Assembly: GCA_026261815.1 (NCBI GenBank)
Contig: JAMPIT010000884.1
Coordinates: 12,599,001 to 12,663,000, forward strand
Length of the DNA stretch: 64,000 nucleotides
Direction of reading: 5' to 3'
Source of the DNA: Monarcha castaneiventris obscurior
Taxonomy: Eukaryota; Chordata; Aves; Passeriformes; Monarchidae
Position 1 is the stretch's first letter; each line of letters starts with the position of its first letter. The notes under the pieces are model-generated. The model ran no database searches, was not told the DNA's origin, and saw only the letters and a list, made by a program, of their open reading frames with translations. Shown piece after piece: positions 36,819-49,720 of the stretch. A program made the translations under genes and the position numbers.

Positions 36819-39645
36819 AGCAAGTGAAACATTTCACTTTACTACATGGGATAATGTCTCTCTCTAGTGGCTAGGTACAGTCACTATAGCCGCATGCTTT
36901 ACTTGCATTTTGGATGACATTTCTAGTTAAATGTAATCAAATTCTGTGCTAAAGGTCCCAGGTTAAATCAGTTTATTGAGTACATCATCAACATGCAGTC
37001 CTGACTTCACTAAATCCAATTAGAAAATGTTCATTTTGCAGGGATTGTTAACTGTTTACTTTCGCAGAAAGTTGGTGATAATATCCAAGGCTTGGGAATT
37101 TGTTTCTGGCTAAGTATGTCTCAACCAAACTAAAGCTTTTGGCACTGTTTGTTTCAGGACACTTCTGAAATCCCAAGGATATATAATATTTAGAGAGAGG
37201 TGAGAATAACCTTTTCCCTCAGCTTCTGATGTACTTCAACATCTTGTTCTCCTAAAAGCCATCAGAACATTTAAGTGGGGGAAATTCTAATAGAAAAGGG
37301 TGATGTTTGAGTGTTAAAAGGCTGCTAACTTGATAAGGTTCCCCCTTCCTCTCCACTTGCTCACAAGCAATAATTCAGTTCAAGTGATCAGTGACCGAAG
37401 GCCAGATTTTTAGAAGTGATTAGATGCAAAAAAGAGAATAACTATGCACCTAGAAGGGATTTCTGAAATTTTCTCCTGTGCATATGGAGAAAATACCATT
37501 GAATGCCTGCCCTGTTATAGATCCAGTTTTCTCTAAACAATAACTGACCTTCACTGTTACTGATATGCAATAGTTATTTGGTAAAAATAAAGTAGGAACT
37601 TCAGTCCAGCCTTTAGTGTCCAACCACCACCAGGGTCATTGATGTTGACTGGGGTAGGCACTTGTTACAGCAAGATACCAAGGGAAGGTCCATGCTGCCA
37701 CTGTCAAGGCTATGTGCATCATTAAGAGATTCCCGTCTCTTGAGTCTGCCTGTTTTCAATAAGAGTCATTAAACCTCATGACTGAAAATCTCATGATGGT
37801 GTTTTTAGCACACCTGTCCAGTTACGCCAGAAAAGAGTGTGAAATGGAATCCCTTTTACAGATGTCTTGCCAGAGCACTGTTCCTAAAACAGCAGGGCAG
37901 CTGTTGGAGTACCCAGAGTGCTGGACACCTTGAGGACCCTCTGTCAGGACAGCTGCCCCCTCCCAGCACTCAGGCAGGGAGGGCAGAGAGTGGCAGCTGG
38001 GAACAAGCCCATATTCTACCCTTGCTCTTCCCAATGCAGTGCAACTGTGCTGCAGTGAATGGGAGAGACAAGAACTGCAGGAGAGAAAAATCTTGGATCA
38101 GGAGGGGATGTGTTCTAGTGCTAGCAAAAAAACCCACAGCTTTTGCATATGGCTAAGCCAAGAAAAGAAACTTGGGGATGGGAAACAGCGGGGAAAGCAC
38201 TTCCACCAGATTATAAACAAGACATTAATTGGGGCTGGGGAAATAATATCCTCATATTCTCCTAGGGTTGCAAACAAATCAGTGGCAGAAAAACAAGATC
38301 TGAGATTTCTTTTCAGTTTTCCAGTCCCATTCTGCATTTTCTAGACCATGCTATTTTCTATTTAGGGCAAAATAGACCAAACAAAAAACCCCAAACAAAT
38401 GAGATCCTCACCAGAGATGAGCTGTGGGACTGATATTTTAATATTAACACATAGTTTGCCGTATCCTGTAGGCTCAAACAAAGGTTTTGCCTATAAGCCC
38501 AGTGAAATGGCAGAATTTGAACTTCAGCAACTGCATGAAGCCTCATCACATGCAGGGCAGTTTGCTGGCCCTTCTCACAGGACCAGGACCAGGTGATAAA
38601 GCAGCCCTGACACAAGAAGAACCAGGTTGTCCTCTCCTGTGGCAGGACAGTAGGTGCACCTAGAGAACAGCTGGGAATTCGTGACTGGCACTAACAGGGG
38701 TCTGTCCCCCTCTGGGTCGAGCCCTGCTGCAGCTAATGGCACATTTCAGCAGGGAATAAGGCCTGTGAATTGCAGCTGTGCATGAATATTGATAGTAGCT
38801 GCCAAACACTCTGCTTTCTATCTCCCCTCCCAGGAGGGGTGAAGTGCTTTCTCAGCAAGGGTGAGACAGTGCTTTCAGGGAGGCAGGAAGGGGAAAATTG
38901 TCTCCTGTTTCTGCTGCCTTAGGGCTCACTATTGCTTATACGAAAACAAGTGGTGAAGCTGCCATTTACTTGGGAGGAGGCAGGATCAGACCCTCGTTTT
39001 TCTGCCAGACAACACACCCTCATAATTATGTATTCACACCGTATTTTGATAATGGTTCCTTGCAGACTAATTAATATGAATGTTTAAGAAGTCTAGTTTT
39101 AATACGTTAGTACTGAAGGAGAGACTGCAGTCCTGTGGGAGGTTATACATATTTCCCACTGATGAGTACCTTAAATCTTAATGTGTATGGAGAGAGGGGA
39201 GCATATGAATCTACAGAGCCAGATACAAACGCTTCTTTTACAGGATGGGTTTTATACAATTAAAAATCAGTTTTCTTGGGAGCAATGGTGATGATTATTT
39301 TTATTTTCTAATAGATGTGTCTCTGTTTGAGGTCTAATATAACATGCAAACTCTGAAGCTTTTCCTGCCGTCTAGAGGTGTGGATTCTCTGGTGACTCAT
39401 AGAGTGAGTTGCCTTTGTGGCATGTCTCTCACCACAGCACTAACAGGGGCTTTTTCTTCTATCCAGGCAGCTGTTTCCATGAACATTGCAGGGACTTAGC
39501 AACTTTGAAAATGCTAACTTTCTTGATGATGAACACAAAAGTGTCTGGGAAAGGATGGGCTAATAGAGAGCAATTACCATAGAAGACCTTTTTCCTTAGG
39601 AAAGTAGTTTAAAAACAGTTGTAAAATGAAAATGTCCCCTGTCTT

Positions 39646-39674
39646 AAAACAAACAAACAAGCAAACAAACAAAA
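39646..39674. repeat. (AAAC)n microsatellite
   Basis: Seven AAAC-type tetramers occur with one G interruption. Simple repeat. Confidence 0.85.
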
Positions 39675-42600
39675 AGCCCAACAACAGCAAGAGCAATGAA
39701 AATGGAAATCAGTACTAATGATCTGACTCACAGGGGTCTTATCATTAACAGGAACTGACTCATTGCATTTCCTAGAAATTGTCATGATGTTGTTTTATCT
39801 GCCGTTTGTGTCTTGGGAGCAGAGTGGACAGAAGCCGCTTACTCCATGCATAGACCATGGTGGCAAGTCTGGCTGGGCCCAGTGAAGAAGCTGTATTTGG
39901 TTTTTAGCATGCCTGATTTAAAATTGTACCTGGTCTGAACACAGACTGCCGTGAGAGATAAAGCATATTCTAAGTCCTGGAAGTCACCACCAGGTGATCG
40001 GGTCAAGGATAGTTGTGACCAGCTAAACAGGTTAGATCAGTGTTTCTGCTTCCTATCACAGAGGTTTGTGCTTCCTGCCCCAGTGGAAACAAAAACTGTA
40101 TCTCAGGTTTTATTGTTTACACCATGTGGGTCTGAGTCTGCAGGATACATCTGAGCTCTATGATGAGCTGTAGATATGTGGTATACAATACTAGTACATG
40201 GCACCTCTCAACAGCACGCTGCAGCTGAGGACTGTAACAGAGCAAGGCAGCTCTGAGACTGAGGTGCCAGGGCACATGCACCCTGGCCATCATGCTCTAC
40301 CACTGCTTTCCACCTTCCAGGAAAGCCACAGCACAAGGACCAGCTTCATCCAGTGCCAAGTAGGTATACTATCAGAATAACTGTGCCAGAAGTCTGCAAA
40401 AAGCTGGATCCTGGAGTGGAGGACAGCATTATTTCTGATCCCTCTTACTCCTAGTGCAGCTCAAGTCATGCTTAGTAATTTTTTCCAGTCCATTTTGCCA
40501 TCTGCTGTTCTGTCCTTTGCAGCAGCTGACAACATTGCAAGGACATGAGAGCTTCCATCTGATGGCTGTTTAAAAACAAACACACATTGTGCTCTGTTGC
40601 CAAGTATTTGTATTACTGAAGAAGACAGAAGCCTTGGCTATGGCTGTGAATCTATTGTTTGAGGTGTGATAAGAGCAGAACAAAAGGATGGCACCTAATT
40701 AATAATAAAACAAAAGCCTAAATATAACTCCAAAGATGAAAGATGAAGGAGTAAAACAACACAAGAAGACAATATATTTAACTTTATAAAAAAATCAGAA
40801 GCTACCTAAGCAGAGTTAAATCTTTTTGTAGATATCACCACAGAGAATGGTTTTAATCTAGAGCTGGAGAAAGATAACTATGTAAAAGTTGTTCCCTGGG
40901 AACTCAAGCTTTGTGGGACCACAGAGAAAAGACGAGGAAAAGATGGCGGCATTGTGGGCTGACCAGAGTAGAAAGTCCACCTCTCTGGTTGTAGCTGTCT
41001 GGCAGCTACACTGAAACCAAGGAAAATCCTTGAATTCCTCATCTGACAGTCTGTGAAGTCAGTCAGCACCCAGAAAGCGCAAGTTCTGGTATTGCATTCA
41101 TCTCACCTAGGTAGGCAGTGGGCACTAACTCACCAGCCCCTAGAGAAAGGGGAAGTGTCAAGTGAAAGTGGAAAATTAACTACTTTTCCCACCTCTCAAG
41201 GTAATCCTGGCAGATCAAAGCTGAAGCACAACAGAAGGCAGCTCGAGGAAATTTAAACTCCTTTACTACTTATCCTTTACTTCTGCAACAGAGATCTGGG
41301 TGGCTGGCAGAGAATTCCCATGAACACCACTTCCCTTTGAAATGTGTGCCCTTAGTTAATCTCAGGGAGTCCAGGTCTGAAGACATTCTTAAAAGGTCCA
41401 TCTTTTGAAGGGATATCTTTAGAAAGGCAGTGCTGCCTGAAAAAAAGTGAAAGTTAATACAGAAATAAACCTTCCTTCAGGTTTTGCTGAATGATCTTCT
41501 GACTAACACGAGTTGTCCAATTTCCAGCTCTACCACCAATTTCCCACATGCTTTAAGCCAAGCTTAATTTTTTTTTTATATGTTCCACTGTATATATAAT
41601 TATATAGTCTGTATTAAATTATTTACCTATGGTGCCTTTATAAGATGTGTTTTATCCAGCTCATGTATTTAATATATACTTTATACTACATTCATCTCAC
41701 TCACTTATCTGTGATATGTCTTATGTATGCAGCCCATAATTTCAAAAGGATGAATTTCATAAAGCAGCCATTACCATTACAGGTTATTAATTTGGTTTGC
41801 TCTGGAATTGCCACTAAAAATGACAGCAGCTGCTCCTGGCTCTGTGCTGTGATATGCCTCAAATCCCACCCTATCTATAGCTGTAACACAGAACATTTAA
41901 TCTCTGTGAGCTGGGTGGTGAAGAAAAGGTGTCCCTGACTAATTCTACTTCTCCTTTTCCCCAAACCAGAGTCCACCTCCACAAAACTGCCCTACTTACC
42001 CCTTAACCCCTAGCTATACTTTTAGGATTCACCTGTTCATAAGGAGGTCCAAACAGCAGAATTTGGAGCTACTGTGTGACACAGGAGTACAACTGCCAGT
42101 TTATTACTTTTATCTCACCCAAAAACCTGCCTGCCTTCAGACAGGTAACTGTGCAAATGAGCAACTGCCAGACCCCAAGCTTGTGTATATAAAAATGGTA
42201 GGGATTCTGCATTTTTCCACTTGTTCTTGTAGATTTTATGCATGCGTAGGAGCAATAAGCATGTATGAGGTACCCATTTGGGGTTGGTAAGGTGAAAGAA
42301 AAATCAATCATAAATAAAGTGAATTTTTTTCCAAAAGGTCCAAGATTTTTGGGTGCATTTTAATGGTCTAGCTAAAGGTTACTCAAAAAACATTCTTTTG
42401 AAAACTTAAGTGAACCTGCTCTTGCTTCATTCAGCTTCCACCTACTTTATGTGACAAAGAATGTTCCTGTCAGAGTTAGCTATAACCATCACAATTGTGT
42501 GTCCACCCAGACAACAAATAAAGTAGGACTAGTGCAGGTGTCCTACACCTAACAAACAAATCAATTTGAGAATCAAATCAGATAAGAATTCTGTGGGACA

Positions 42601-44600
42601 CACAATGAAGTGTCACACTAAATAATTAATTTTATCTATAGATATGTTTAAGGATGGGTTACATTTTAGGTAAATGCTGATCTAAATATCTTAAAAACCT
42701 GTAAACTCAAGTTGTATAAATATTTTTTCTACTGATGTTCTTTTTCTTCTAGCAGGCAGCCTTATTTAAAGTACTTTTTTGTTTCAGAGCTCAAAATTTA
42801 GATTTTCATTTCAGCTGCACTTGTACATTGTGTACTGGCATTTTTCTGTCTCTGTGTTTATCCTACTTGCTAAAACCTTCCCTTTGACGTCTCAAACAAT
42901 AATGTGTCCTCTCAGTCCCACAGAATTAAGAAATATATCCTCCTGATGTTGAGGATATGGGAAATGAGGCACGTAAAATTGAAGGCCTTTCTTTCTGAAA
43001 ACACTTGTGTGTATTGAATATGTACTCCTCGTACATCTTAGAGCCTGCCATTGAAGTGAGGTGAGTCACCCAGAAAGCATGTGCCTAAGCAGCCTGCAAG
43101 ATGAAACTTGTATGAGGACACAAGGAAAATGAGTGTCAGTGTGGGGAATGGATTTCATTTTTTCCTGCTTTAATCATCCATGACATTTTCTGAATACTCC
43201 TTTGTTCTGTACAATGTAAATAATGACACAGCCATTTTTCAGATATGCTGTATAATGTGACCAAGTCCTTAAAATACTGGATATGGTGCCTTAGTATCCA
43301 TTAAGTCTCCTGGGCAAGGGATTCAAGAACAGATGCACTGACTTTGTTTGTCTACAGAATCGGTTTACCTCTGCATCTTTTTCCCAAACAACTTCAGTAA
43401 AATTAAATTGAAAAAAAAAGTTAAATGTTAAACTGTTTTATTGTTAATGAGCAGTAAAATTTTAAAGTACAAGTCTGAACTTGGAGAAAAATAAATTCAT
43501 AGAAAAGCAGATTTCAGATGTAAATATCCAAAATAATGCATTGAAGATGAATAAAAATTGGTTTGGTTTTTTTTTCTTTTTCTTTTGCAGTTTGAATTAC
43601 TATTCTGTTCTTGGCTGCAAAGACACTGTACTGTGCCTAGTACCTTGCCCTTGAAAGATACACAGTCAAACCTCTAGATACACAAATCAGTTTATTCTTT
43701 TTAATGTCTCTAATTGCTAATTCTTCAGGTTCAGTGTAATTGTTTGTCTTCAGACAGTTCCTTGAAGCTGTTGCTGTGGACTGAATTGTTTGGAACAAAC
43801 TGGTTCACTGGTTCAGGCTGAAGGAGACCCTCATGAATCCTCTGCCAGCTCTTTCTGCAAGCTCTGGTTTCAAGAGCTATTGACAAACACTTTGGACAAT
43901 ATTCTGTCCTGCAACCATCCCATGAATTCCTGTTCTTCTGCTGAACATGATATGCTTTGAAAAAAAGGCACTGCATCCTGGGACCACAGTTCTAGCAGGC
44001 AGCACCAACCTTGACATCACGTAATTCTTACTACTGTAGCATTTCCATGTAATTTGTTCCATGTTCTTTAACATGGAGCTATGGAAAATTGTTGGTGATA
44101 TTGTATTTCATGTTATTTTGCCATTGACCATGCCTGTGGAGTCTAAATGTCATGCAACCTTTGTACCAAATCTTATGTATTGCAAAATGAGCATACCAGT
44201 AGTCCACAGACATGTAAGTGGAATTTCTTCATTCATTGTGTCTAAACAGGAGCCCCAGCACACTTGGACAACAGACTAAAATTTAGCTGGCTGTTATTCA
44301 CCCTTTAAATCTTTGTCACTTGAGACTCACACATCCCTTGCAAACCCTGTGGGGATCCCTACCTGGTAAACACACTTCCATGGGATTTTCATGTATCATA
44401 GTGTAGTCTCTTTCACTTATACCATATTCACTACATATTACACAGTGATATATAAAATACTATATATCCACTTATACTATACACCATCAAAAGGCCTTTC
44501 CTGTAACATTCTCTTCAGAAATTATTTGCCAGCTGTGTCATGCTGAACACACTCCTAAAGCAACCAGCCTCTTTGATTTTGGGAACAGACTTCTCTCCCC

Positions 44601-44990
44601 ATGGGGTTAGAATCCCAGATAAAAAGATCTGGAGAGATATGTAGGAATATAATGGAAGCAAAATCCAGTCCATCAACTTGCTTAAGAGAAGATCAATACA
44701 AAAAGATTAGGAAGCTGGATTTTTCCAATACTGTCACTACAAAGCAAAGTTGTATCCCTTTGGTTGCTCTAAGGGAAAAGGAACACATGCTGGTAGAAGC
44801 ATATTTATATGCTGCTGATGTTGAGCAAGAGAGAAGCTGCAGAGTGCAACAGTCCCTTTTTCATTTGGGAAAAGCAAAAAAAGCCAATGAGGCATGGAGT
44901 GAAGTAGCAGAAAGAAAAGGGACCACTACCACTACCACCACTACCACTACCAACTCCTTCGGCACACAGAAATGTAGGAACAGCAAGTGA
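44601..44990 (+). other. Unassigned 129-codon ATG frame with a Thr run
   Basis: This is the longest ATG-started frame outside the island and recognised repeats. The predicted protein is hydrophilic and rich in Lys, Glu and Ser, with no signal peptide or membrane segment. Near its C-terminus it has ten consecutive Thr (residues 108-117) encoded by an ACC/ACT microsatellite. No family was recognised and no splice sites or promoter were identified around it. Chance is the most likely explanation; a lineage-specific small protein or a fragment of an old exon cannot be excluded. Confidence 0.15.
44922..44952 (+). repeat. ACC/ACT trinucleotide microsatellite
   Basis: Ten ACC or ACT triplets run in succession. 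They encode poly-Thr in the overlapping 129-codon frame. Confidence 0.85.
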
Positions 44991-45407
44991 ACCACATGGC
45001 TTCAAGGGTTTCCCTGAGACGAGATACAACAAAAGCTGGAACTGGGGCAGTAGCGGGTGCCCCAAGGACATAAAAAACATGAACATTATCTTCAGGTAAA
45101 TAGAATTTGTGACAAAACACAGAGAACTATCCTTCCCTTTTTTCCTCTCTTGCCTTACTAATTCAGGCTGTAATCTTAGATGCAAACAGTGAATTGCACA
45201 TGCAGTGATACCCCTCCTTTAAAAAGTTGTGCAATGTGTGCAGTTGTCTTTTGAAATGTGCTGGGCACACCTACACGAGACCAGTGACCATGGTACACAG
45301 ATTCCCAAGTGGACCCACAGAGCCAGGGGAAGTGGTGTGACACTGTGCCAGTGCCGCTGCATGGGGGCTCTGCGTGGCACCAACCTTCCCTCCCGTGTAT
45401 CACACAA

Positions 45408-45962
45408 TGGCCTGGGTTCAAAGAGACCTTAAAAACCATCTCATTCCAATCCCCTGCCATGGGCAGGGACACCTTCCACTACACCAAGTTGCTTAAAACC
45501 CCATCCAGCCTGGCCTCGGACACTTCCAGGGATGGGGCATCCACAGCTTCTCTTGGCAATCTGTGTCAGGGCCTCACCATCCTCACAGTAAAGAATTTTT
45601 CCTTAAAATCTAATTTAAACCTACTCTCTAAGTTTGAAGCCATTCCCTCTTGTCCTGTTGTTCCAGGCCCTTGTAAATGGTCTCTCTCCATCTTTCCTGT
45701 AGGCTCCTTCAGGTCCTGGAAGGCCACAATTAAACCACCCCAAAGATTTTCTTCTCCAGGTAGAACAATCCCAGTTTTCTCAGCCTTTCCTCACAGCAGA
45801 GGTGCTCCAGCCCTCTGATCATCTTGGTGCCTCCTCTGGACTTGCTACAGCAGCTCCATGTCCTTGCTGTGCTGAAACCCCAGGGGAGGCAGCTCTGGAT
45901 GCAGATCTGCAGGTGAGGTCTCACCAGAGAGGGGCAGAGGGGCAGAATCCCCTCCCTGTGGG
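45408..45962 (-). mobile_element. CR1 LINE, 3' segment, minus strand
   Basis: Read on the + strand this is the antisense of the CR1 3' region. It shows GAGACCTTAAAAACCATCTC, CCATGGGCAGGGACACCTTC, the ATCCACAGCTTCTC box, CCTCACAGTAAAGAATTTTT, CTTGTCCTGTTG, CTGTAGGCTCCTTCAGGT, AGGTGCTCCAGCCCTCTGAT and GGTGAGGTCTCACCAGAGAG. It covers the terminal coding and 3' UTR portion and is truncated at its 5' side (right end), as most CR1 copies are. Overlapping open frames of up to 169 codons on the + strand are antisense artefacts. CR1 is the dominant LINE of birds and moves by target-primed reverse transcription; this copy is dead. Confidence 0.92.
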
Positions 45963-47479
45963 GTGTGGTTGAGCCCTCGCTCCACTGCACACCAGCAGGA
46001 TTTACAGCAGCCAACACTGTTCCAGTGGACAAGTTTTCTTGTTTCATACACCCAATTTCAAAGGCAGAGCTAGGATCACTCACTTTTTACCTTCTAGTGT
46101 CAGGTCTTGCAGGTGCATCCAGGCACAACTGCTAATAAATTCAGAGGTGGTGTACTGAGGAAAGTGCCATCTTCCAATTGCATTTGCACAAATCTTGAGA
46201 AGTAAGTCTTTATCTCTGGCAAAGGCTCCAAGTAGCATCACACTACTAAGTAAGATACTCCGGGAAGACTGTCTTTAAAAATAATACATTGTAACTGCAA
46301 TGCACTTGCACTTTTGATTCTTCAAGATTAACAGGTTTGGCTAAAGATTGCAAGATTTTTCTTTGTCATTCCATTAAGAAGTCGTCACATTTGACTCAAT
46401 GCTGCTATATATTCTCAATGCCAGTGCTTTCTTCCAAGGGACACAAACTTAAAAATATGAACATTTTCTTAATAATTCATAATCACCTACTGATTTCTAT
46501 ATTCATAAACTGAAGTATGAAGTATGTCTAGTAATATCTTACCCAATTATTTTACTTATTTCATTAATTCCATGGCATAAATATTGCAAAATAGAGACAG
46601 ATATTGCTAAAGACGAAAAATTAAAAATAATACAGTGATATTCAATTTTATAGCATGATGTCACCAAGAACAAGCTTGCCTTTTTGTATAACCTTTCTAT
46701 ATATCTCTACTTATGGCATCTTCGTGGAGAACATAAAGCTTTTTGAAGGAGGTAAACACCATCCGCTAGAAACACATTTTTATATATATATATATACACA
46801 TATAGGAGTTTTCTCTTAGCTGGAGGATTAACTTTAATCTATCTTGCTAGTAAAAGCTGCAATCCCTTTTCTCCTGATTTAAGGAGGAGACTACAGCTTT
46901 GAGCAGTGTCTTACCAGTTTTCCAGGCTCTGAGCTGCTGGGATTGCTGGACAATAGTTATCCCAGAAAATTCATGTGCATGGCCACTGATCAAAACATGG
47001 CTGACCTGCTGTACACTTAATACATTTTTTTGAAAATGATATGTTTGTACTCATTGATCAGGAATATAAACCCCTCATCATGGACAAGTCACATGTGGGT
47101 TTGAGGCAGAAAACAATAAAATAAATTTTTAAAAAACTTAAACAAATCCAACCAGAATCTACAGGTATTTTTGCAAACCCAATGTACGCAGCTGTTAAAC
47201 ATGTCCAGAAGGATTCTGATCCGTGCCTGTAGATATTTGGGAAAAAGAGGTTGCTGTTTGTAAACCTTTCCGTGTACTAGCCCTAAGAGCTCTTGCTGGT
47301 CCTCACTCATTTCGTTTTGTGTGTTTCACTTCCATTTTTATCCTCCAAATTTTGCACAATGGTCAGTTTGCTGGATGAGATATGCTGCTCATAATTTCCC
47401 ACAAGAACAATTCTTTTCACCTCCTTGCCCCCATAAACCTGGTATTTATCCATACTGCCCTCCCAGGCTTCACAGCCCA
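45963..47479. other. Non-coding sequence between CR1 copies
   Basis: AT-rich sequence with no recognised gene. The first 100 bases might be further decayed CR1 sequence, but the match fades. A (TA)8 run lies at 46,781-46,796. Confidence 0.5.
46781..46796. repeat. (TA)8 microsatellite
   Basis: Eight uninterrupted TA units followed by CACATATA. Confidence 0.9.
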
Positions 47480-47960
47480 GCAGGAGGGCAACATGAACCA
47501 AATGCCAACACAGGGTAACCACATCATGAGCAGCAAGGCTGCAGACAGCAGGTCAAAGGAAGTGGTCATTCTCCTCTGCTTGGTACTTGTGAGAGTAGTT
47601 TTGGATACCACCAAGCAGGAAAGGATCAGCAGAGGGCCACTGTTACAGTCAGGGGCTGCAGCACCTTCCCTGTGAGGAAATGCTGAGGTTCAGCCCAAAG
47701 AAGAGACAGATCTGGGAGTCCTGCAGGGAGGTTATAAAGAAGACAGAGCCAGACTCATCCAAGAGATGAACAGAAAAAGATCTGGAAGCAATGCAAAACA
47801 AATTGCTTGCAAGGAAACTCTAACTGGACCAAATGAGAAAAAAAATCCTCTCCTTCTGAGGCTGGCACGGAACTGGAAAAAGTGCAGAGAAGCTGCAGGA
47901 GATTTTCAAAACTTAAATACAGCTGTGAAATACTGATCAAGATGGCCTTGCATTTAGAGG
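47480..47960 (+). mobile_element. Diverged CR1-like LINE fragment, plus strand
   Basis: Scattered matches to the sense strand of a CR1 C-terminal and 3' region occur in the right order: a GACAGCAGGTCAAAGGAAGT box followed by CTCCTCTGCTTGGTACTTGT, CAGCAGAGGGCCAC, a TGAGGAAATGCTGAG box, GACAGAGCCAGACTC, GGCTGGCACGGAACTGG and AAGTGCAGAGAAGCTGCAGG. Divergence is high and indels are frequent, so this is an old copy and both ends are approximate. It points opposite to the CR1 copy at 45.4 kb. Confidence 0.55.
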
Positions 47961-49070
47961 GCGGTCAGATTGAACAACCTGTACAAGTCTTTATCACCTG
48001 AATTGTTCAGATTCTCTGTCTCTAATCTTTTCCAATTTTCACTCCCCTCAGCATGTAACAATTTCTATATCCTGAGCACTGCTTCTTTCTGTGTTACTAG
48101 GACATGGCATATGAATGATATCAAATGAACTGTGGCATCTCTAGAAATTACAAGGCAGGTGTCACAGCATTATTACTTCTATTTCAGAGCCATTGCACCT
48201 GCATGCATCGAAACATAATTCCCAGGTTCCTCTAAGTTGATTTTAATTTTCATTCAAAATAAAATTTTTGGGTATGATGGAAGACAGGAATACAAAACTG
48301 GAGATTCTCTTTCTAGATGACTTCAGGTGAAGATATCTCTGCCTTAAATAACTCTGTGATGGATAGCTGAAGTGTATAAGGACGAGAGATACTCAAAGAC
48401 AGATTCAGCAACTAGTTACTCTAAGCTGAGTCAAACTAAAAGGGAGTCACTAATAGCCATTGGATTTCTGGAAACTGAGGAAATATCCTTCATTTCCTCA
48501 TATACGTTAAACTCCATAATGCACAGAGAGAGGAAAAGCCAGTCTTGATTGAGTCAAGTCAATTTTGCTTTCACAAGTACAGCCAACTGAAGAGAAAGGA
48601 TGACCTTTGTTTGGTGAAAAAAATCTTTGATACATGTTATTCAGTAACAGCAGGTGTCTTTATGCTAGCTTTTAAAACAGAAACCTTATTGTCATTTCTA
48701 CTTGCTCTAATGATGGCATTTTACTTAGTCCTGGGAAGTGAAAGTTCAGTACCTCCCCAGAATTTCATCCTTTGCGTTTTCTTCTGGAGCCTCATTGCAA
48801 GAAGGCAATATTTACTGCAAATGGAGGAGAAAGCCAAAGGCCTAATTTGCTAAATGCACAAATTAGAACAAATAAAATATCCTTAAATGTAACAGCCTTG
48901 GGTTTAAGCTTGTATGTAGTTTTGATTCTGAGAGCCTGACTGACAATAAATTATGTCCACTCTTATTCAAGTAAGTCCTCTGCTGCTGCTGCTGTATTGG
49001 ACATACCATATTGAGCACAGCAGACCTTTTCACTGGAGCAGGGATACCTAGTTTGGGTTTTACAGTCCTA
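47961..49070. other. Non-coding sequence, no gene seen
   Basis: AT-rich DNA with a 102-codon frame at 48,545-48,853 that starts at TTG and matches nothing recognised. No transposon could be named with confidence. It could contain decayed 3' sequence of the gypsy-like element to the right. Confidence 0.45.
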
Positions 49071-49072
49071 TT

Positions 49073-49720
49073 TTACCAGTTAGGCCACAGCAGATGGAGT
49101 GCTTTCCTACCTCGACTGAGTTGCAGCATTTTTGCACCACTGTATCCATGCATGGTGTGACACAGAATGATCCTGTAGGCTTGCTGATCACCAAATAATG
49201 TACAAAAATACCTTCTCTGTATCCCTTTTACCCCATGATGCTTGGCAACCCTGACAACTGCTTCTGCTTTGGCTGGAGTGTGGCAGGGATGTGACACACT
49301 CTGGTTCCGCTGGTACTACAAATAGCAGATCCCTGACAGGAAAATTGAGTTACATTATCTGTAATTACAGTCTCTGGAATTCCATGCCAGGCAAATGAGC
49401 TCTCAATGAGAGTTGCTGCTTTTGCATGTGAGGGATCTGCTTCCCAGTCACCCAAACAGGAGGCAGACACGACAAAGTTTCTTCAGTGCTTGTAAACAAG
49501 CAAATACCTAACTCGACTCAAGGACAGCAAGGCAATCAATGTATCATGGTTCTCCTTTGTTGTCTGGCTTGGAATTGATTACAGAAATTTCTTAGGCTTG
49601 GGGTTGTGAACCCTAATTCTACATCGCTTCTGTATGTCTGCACAGAAAGTTTTGCTTAAACATCCATCACCAGTGTGATTTCTGCATTTGCTTTGGAATA
49701 CATCAGACATATTATCCTCA
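49073..49720 (-). pseudogene. Broken Ty3/gypsy-type integrase fossil
   Basis: Two minus-strand frames together carry the order of motifs of a retroelement integrase core. The upstream frame (49,470-49,228) has a HGIPETVITDN-type motif whose Asp codon at 49,357-49,359 aligns with the second catalytic Asp of the D,D-35-E triad. After a frame change the second frame (49,297-49,073) has KAEAVVRVAK, in which Glu at 49,262-49,264 falls about 32 codons after that Asp, close to the usual spacing. A weaker run of Cys and His with a CADIQKRC segment at about 49,611-49,690 sits where the N-terminal zinc-binding module would be expected. The first catalytic Asp was not found; at least one frameshift and several stops interrupt the region. 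The KAE-type Glu motif favours Ty3/gypsy-like elements over avian alpharetroviruses. Reverse transcriptase and RNase H were not recognised upstream. It is a dead relic, not a host gene. Confidence 0.75.

Larger units (their letters stand above)
36819..45407. other. AT-rich non-coding sequence, about 8.6 kb
   Basis: No gene was recognised. Contents include an AAAC repeat at 39,646-39,674, a moderately GC-rich stretch at about 37,860-38,060, and an ATG-initiated frame of 129 codons at 44,601-44,990 described separately. Remaining frames are short and scattered as expected by chance. Confidence 0.5.

Noticed and set aside
45309..45818. 169-codon open frame on the + strand
   Set aside because: It is the antisense of the CR1 3' region.
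48545..48853. 102-codon frame with a hydrophobic middle resembling a membrane segment
   Set aside because: It starts at TTG, lacks splice or promoter signals, and the hydrophobic stretch follows from T-rich codons.
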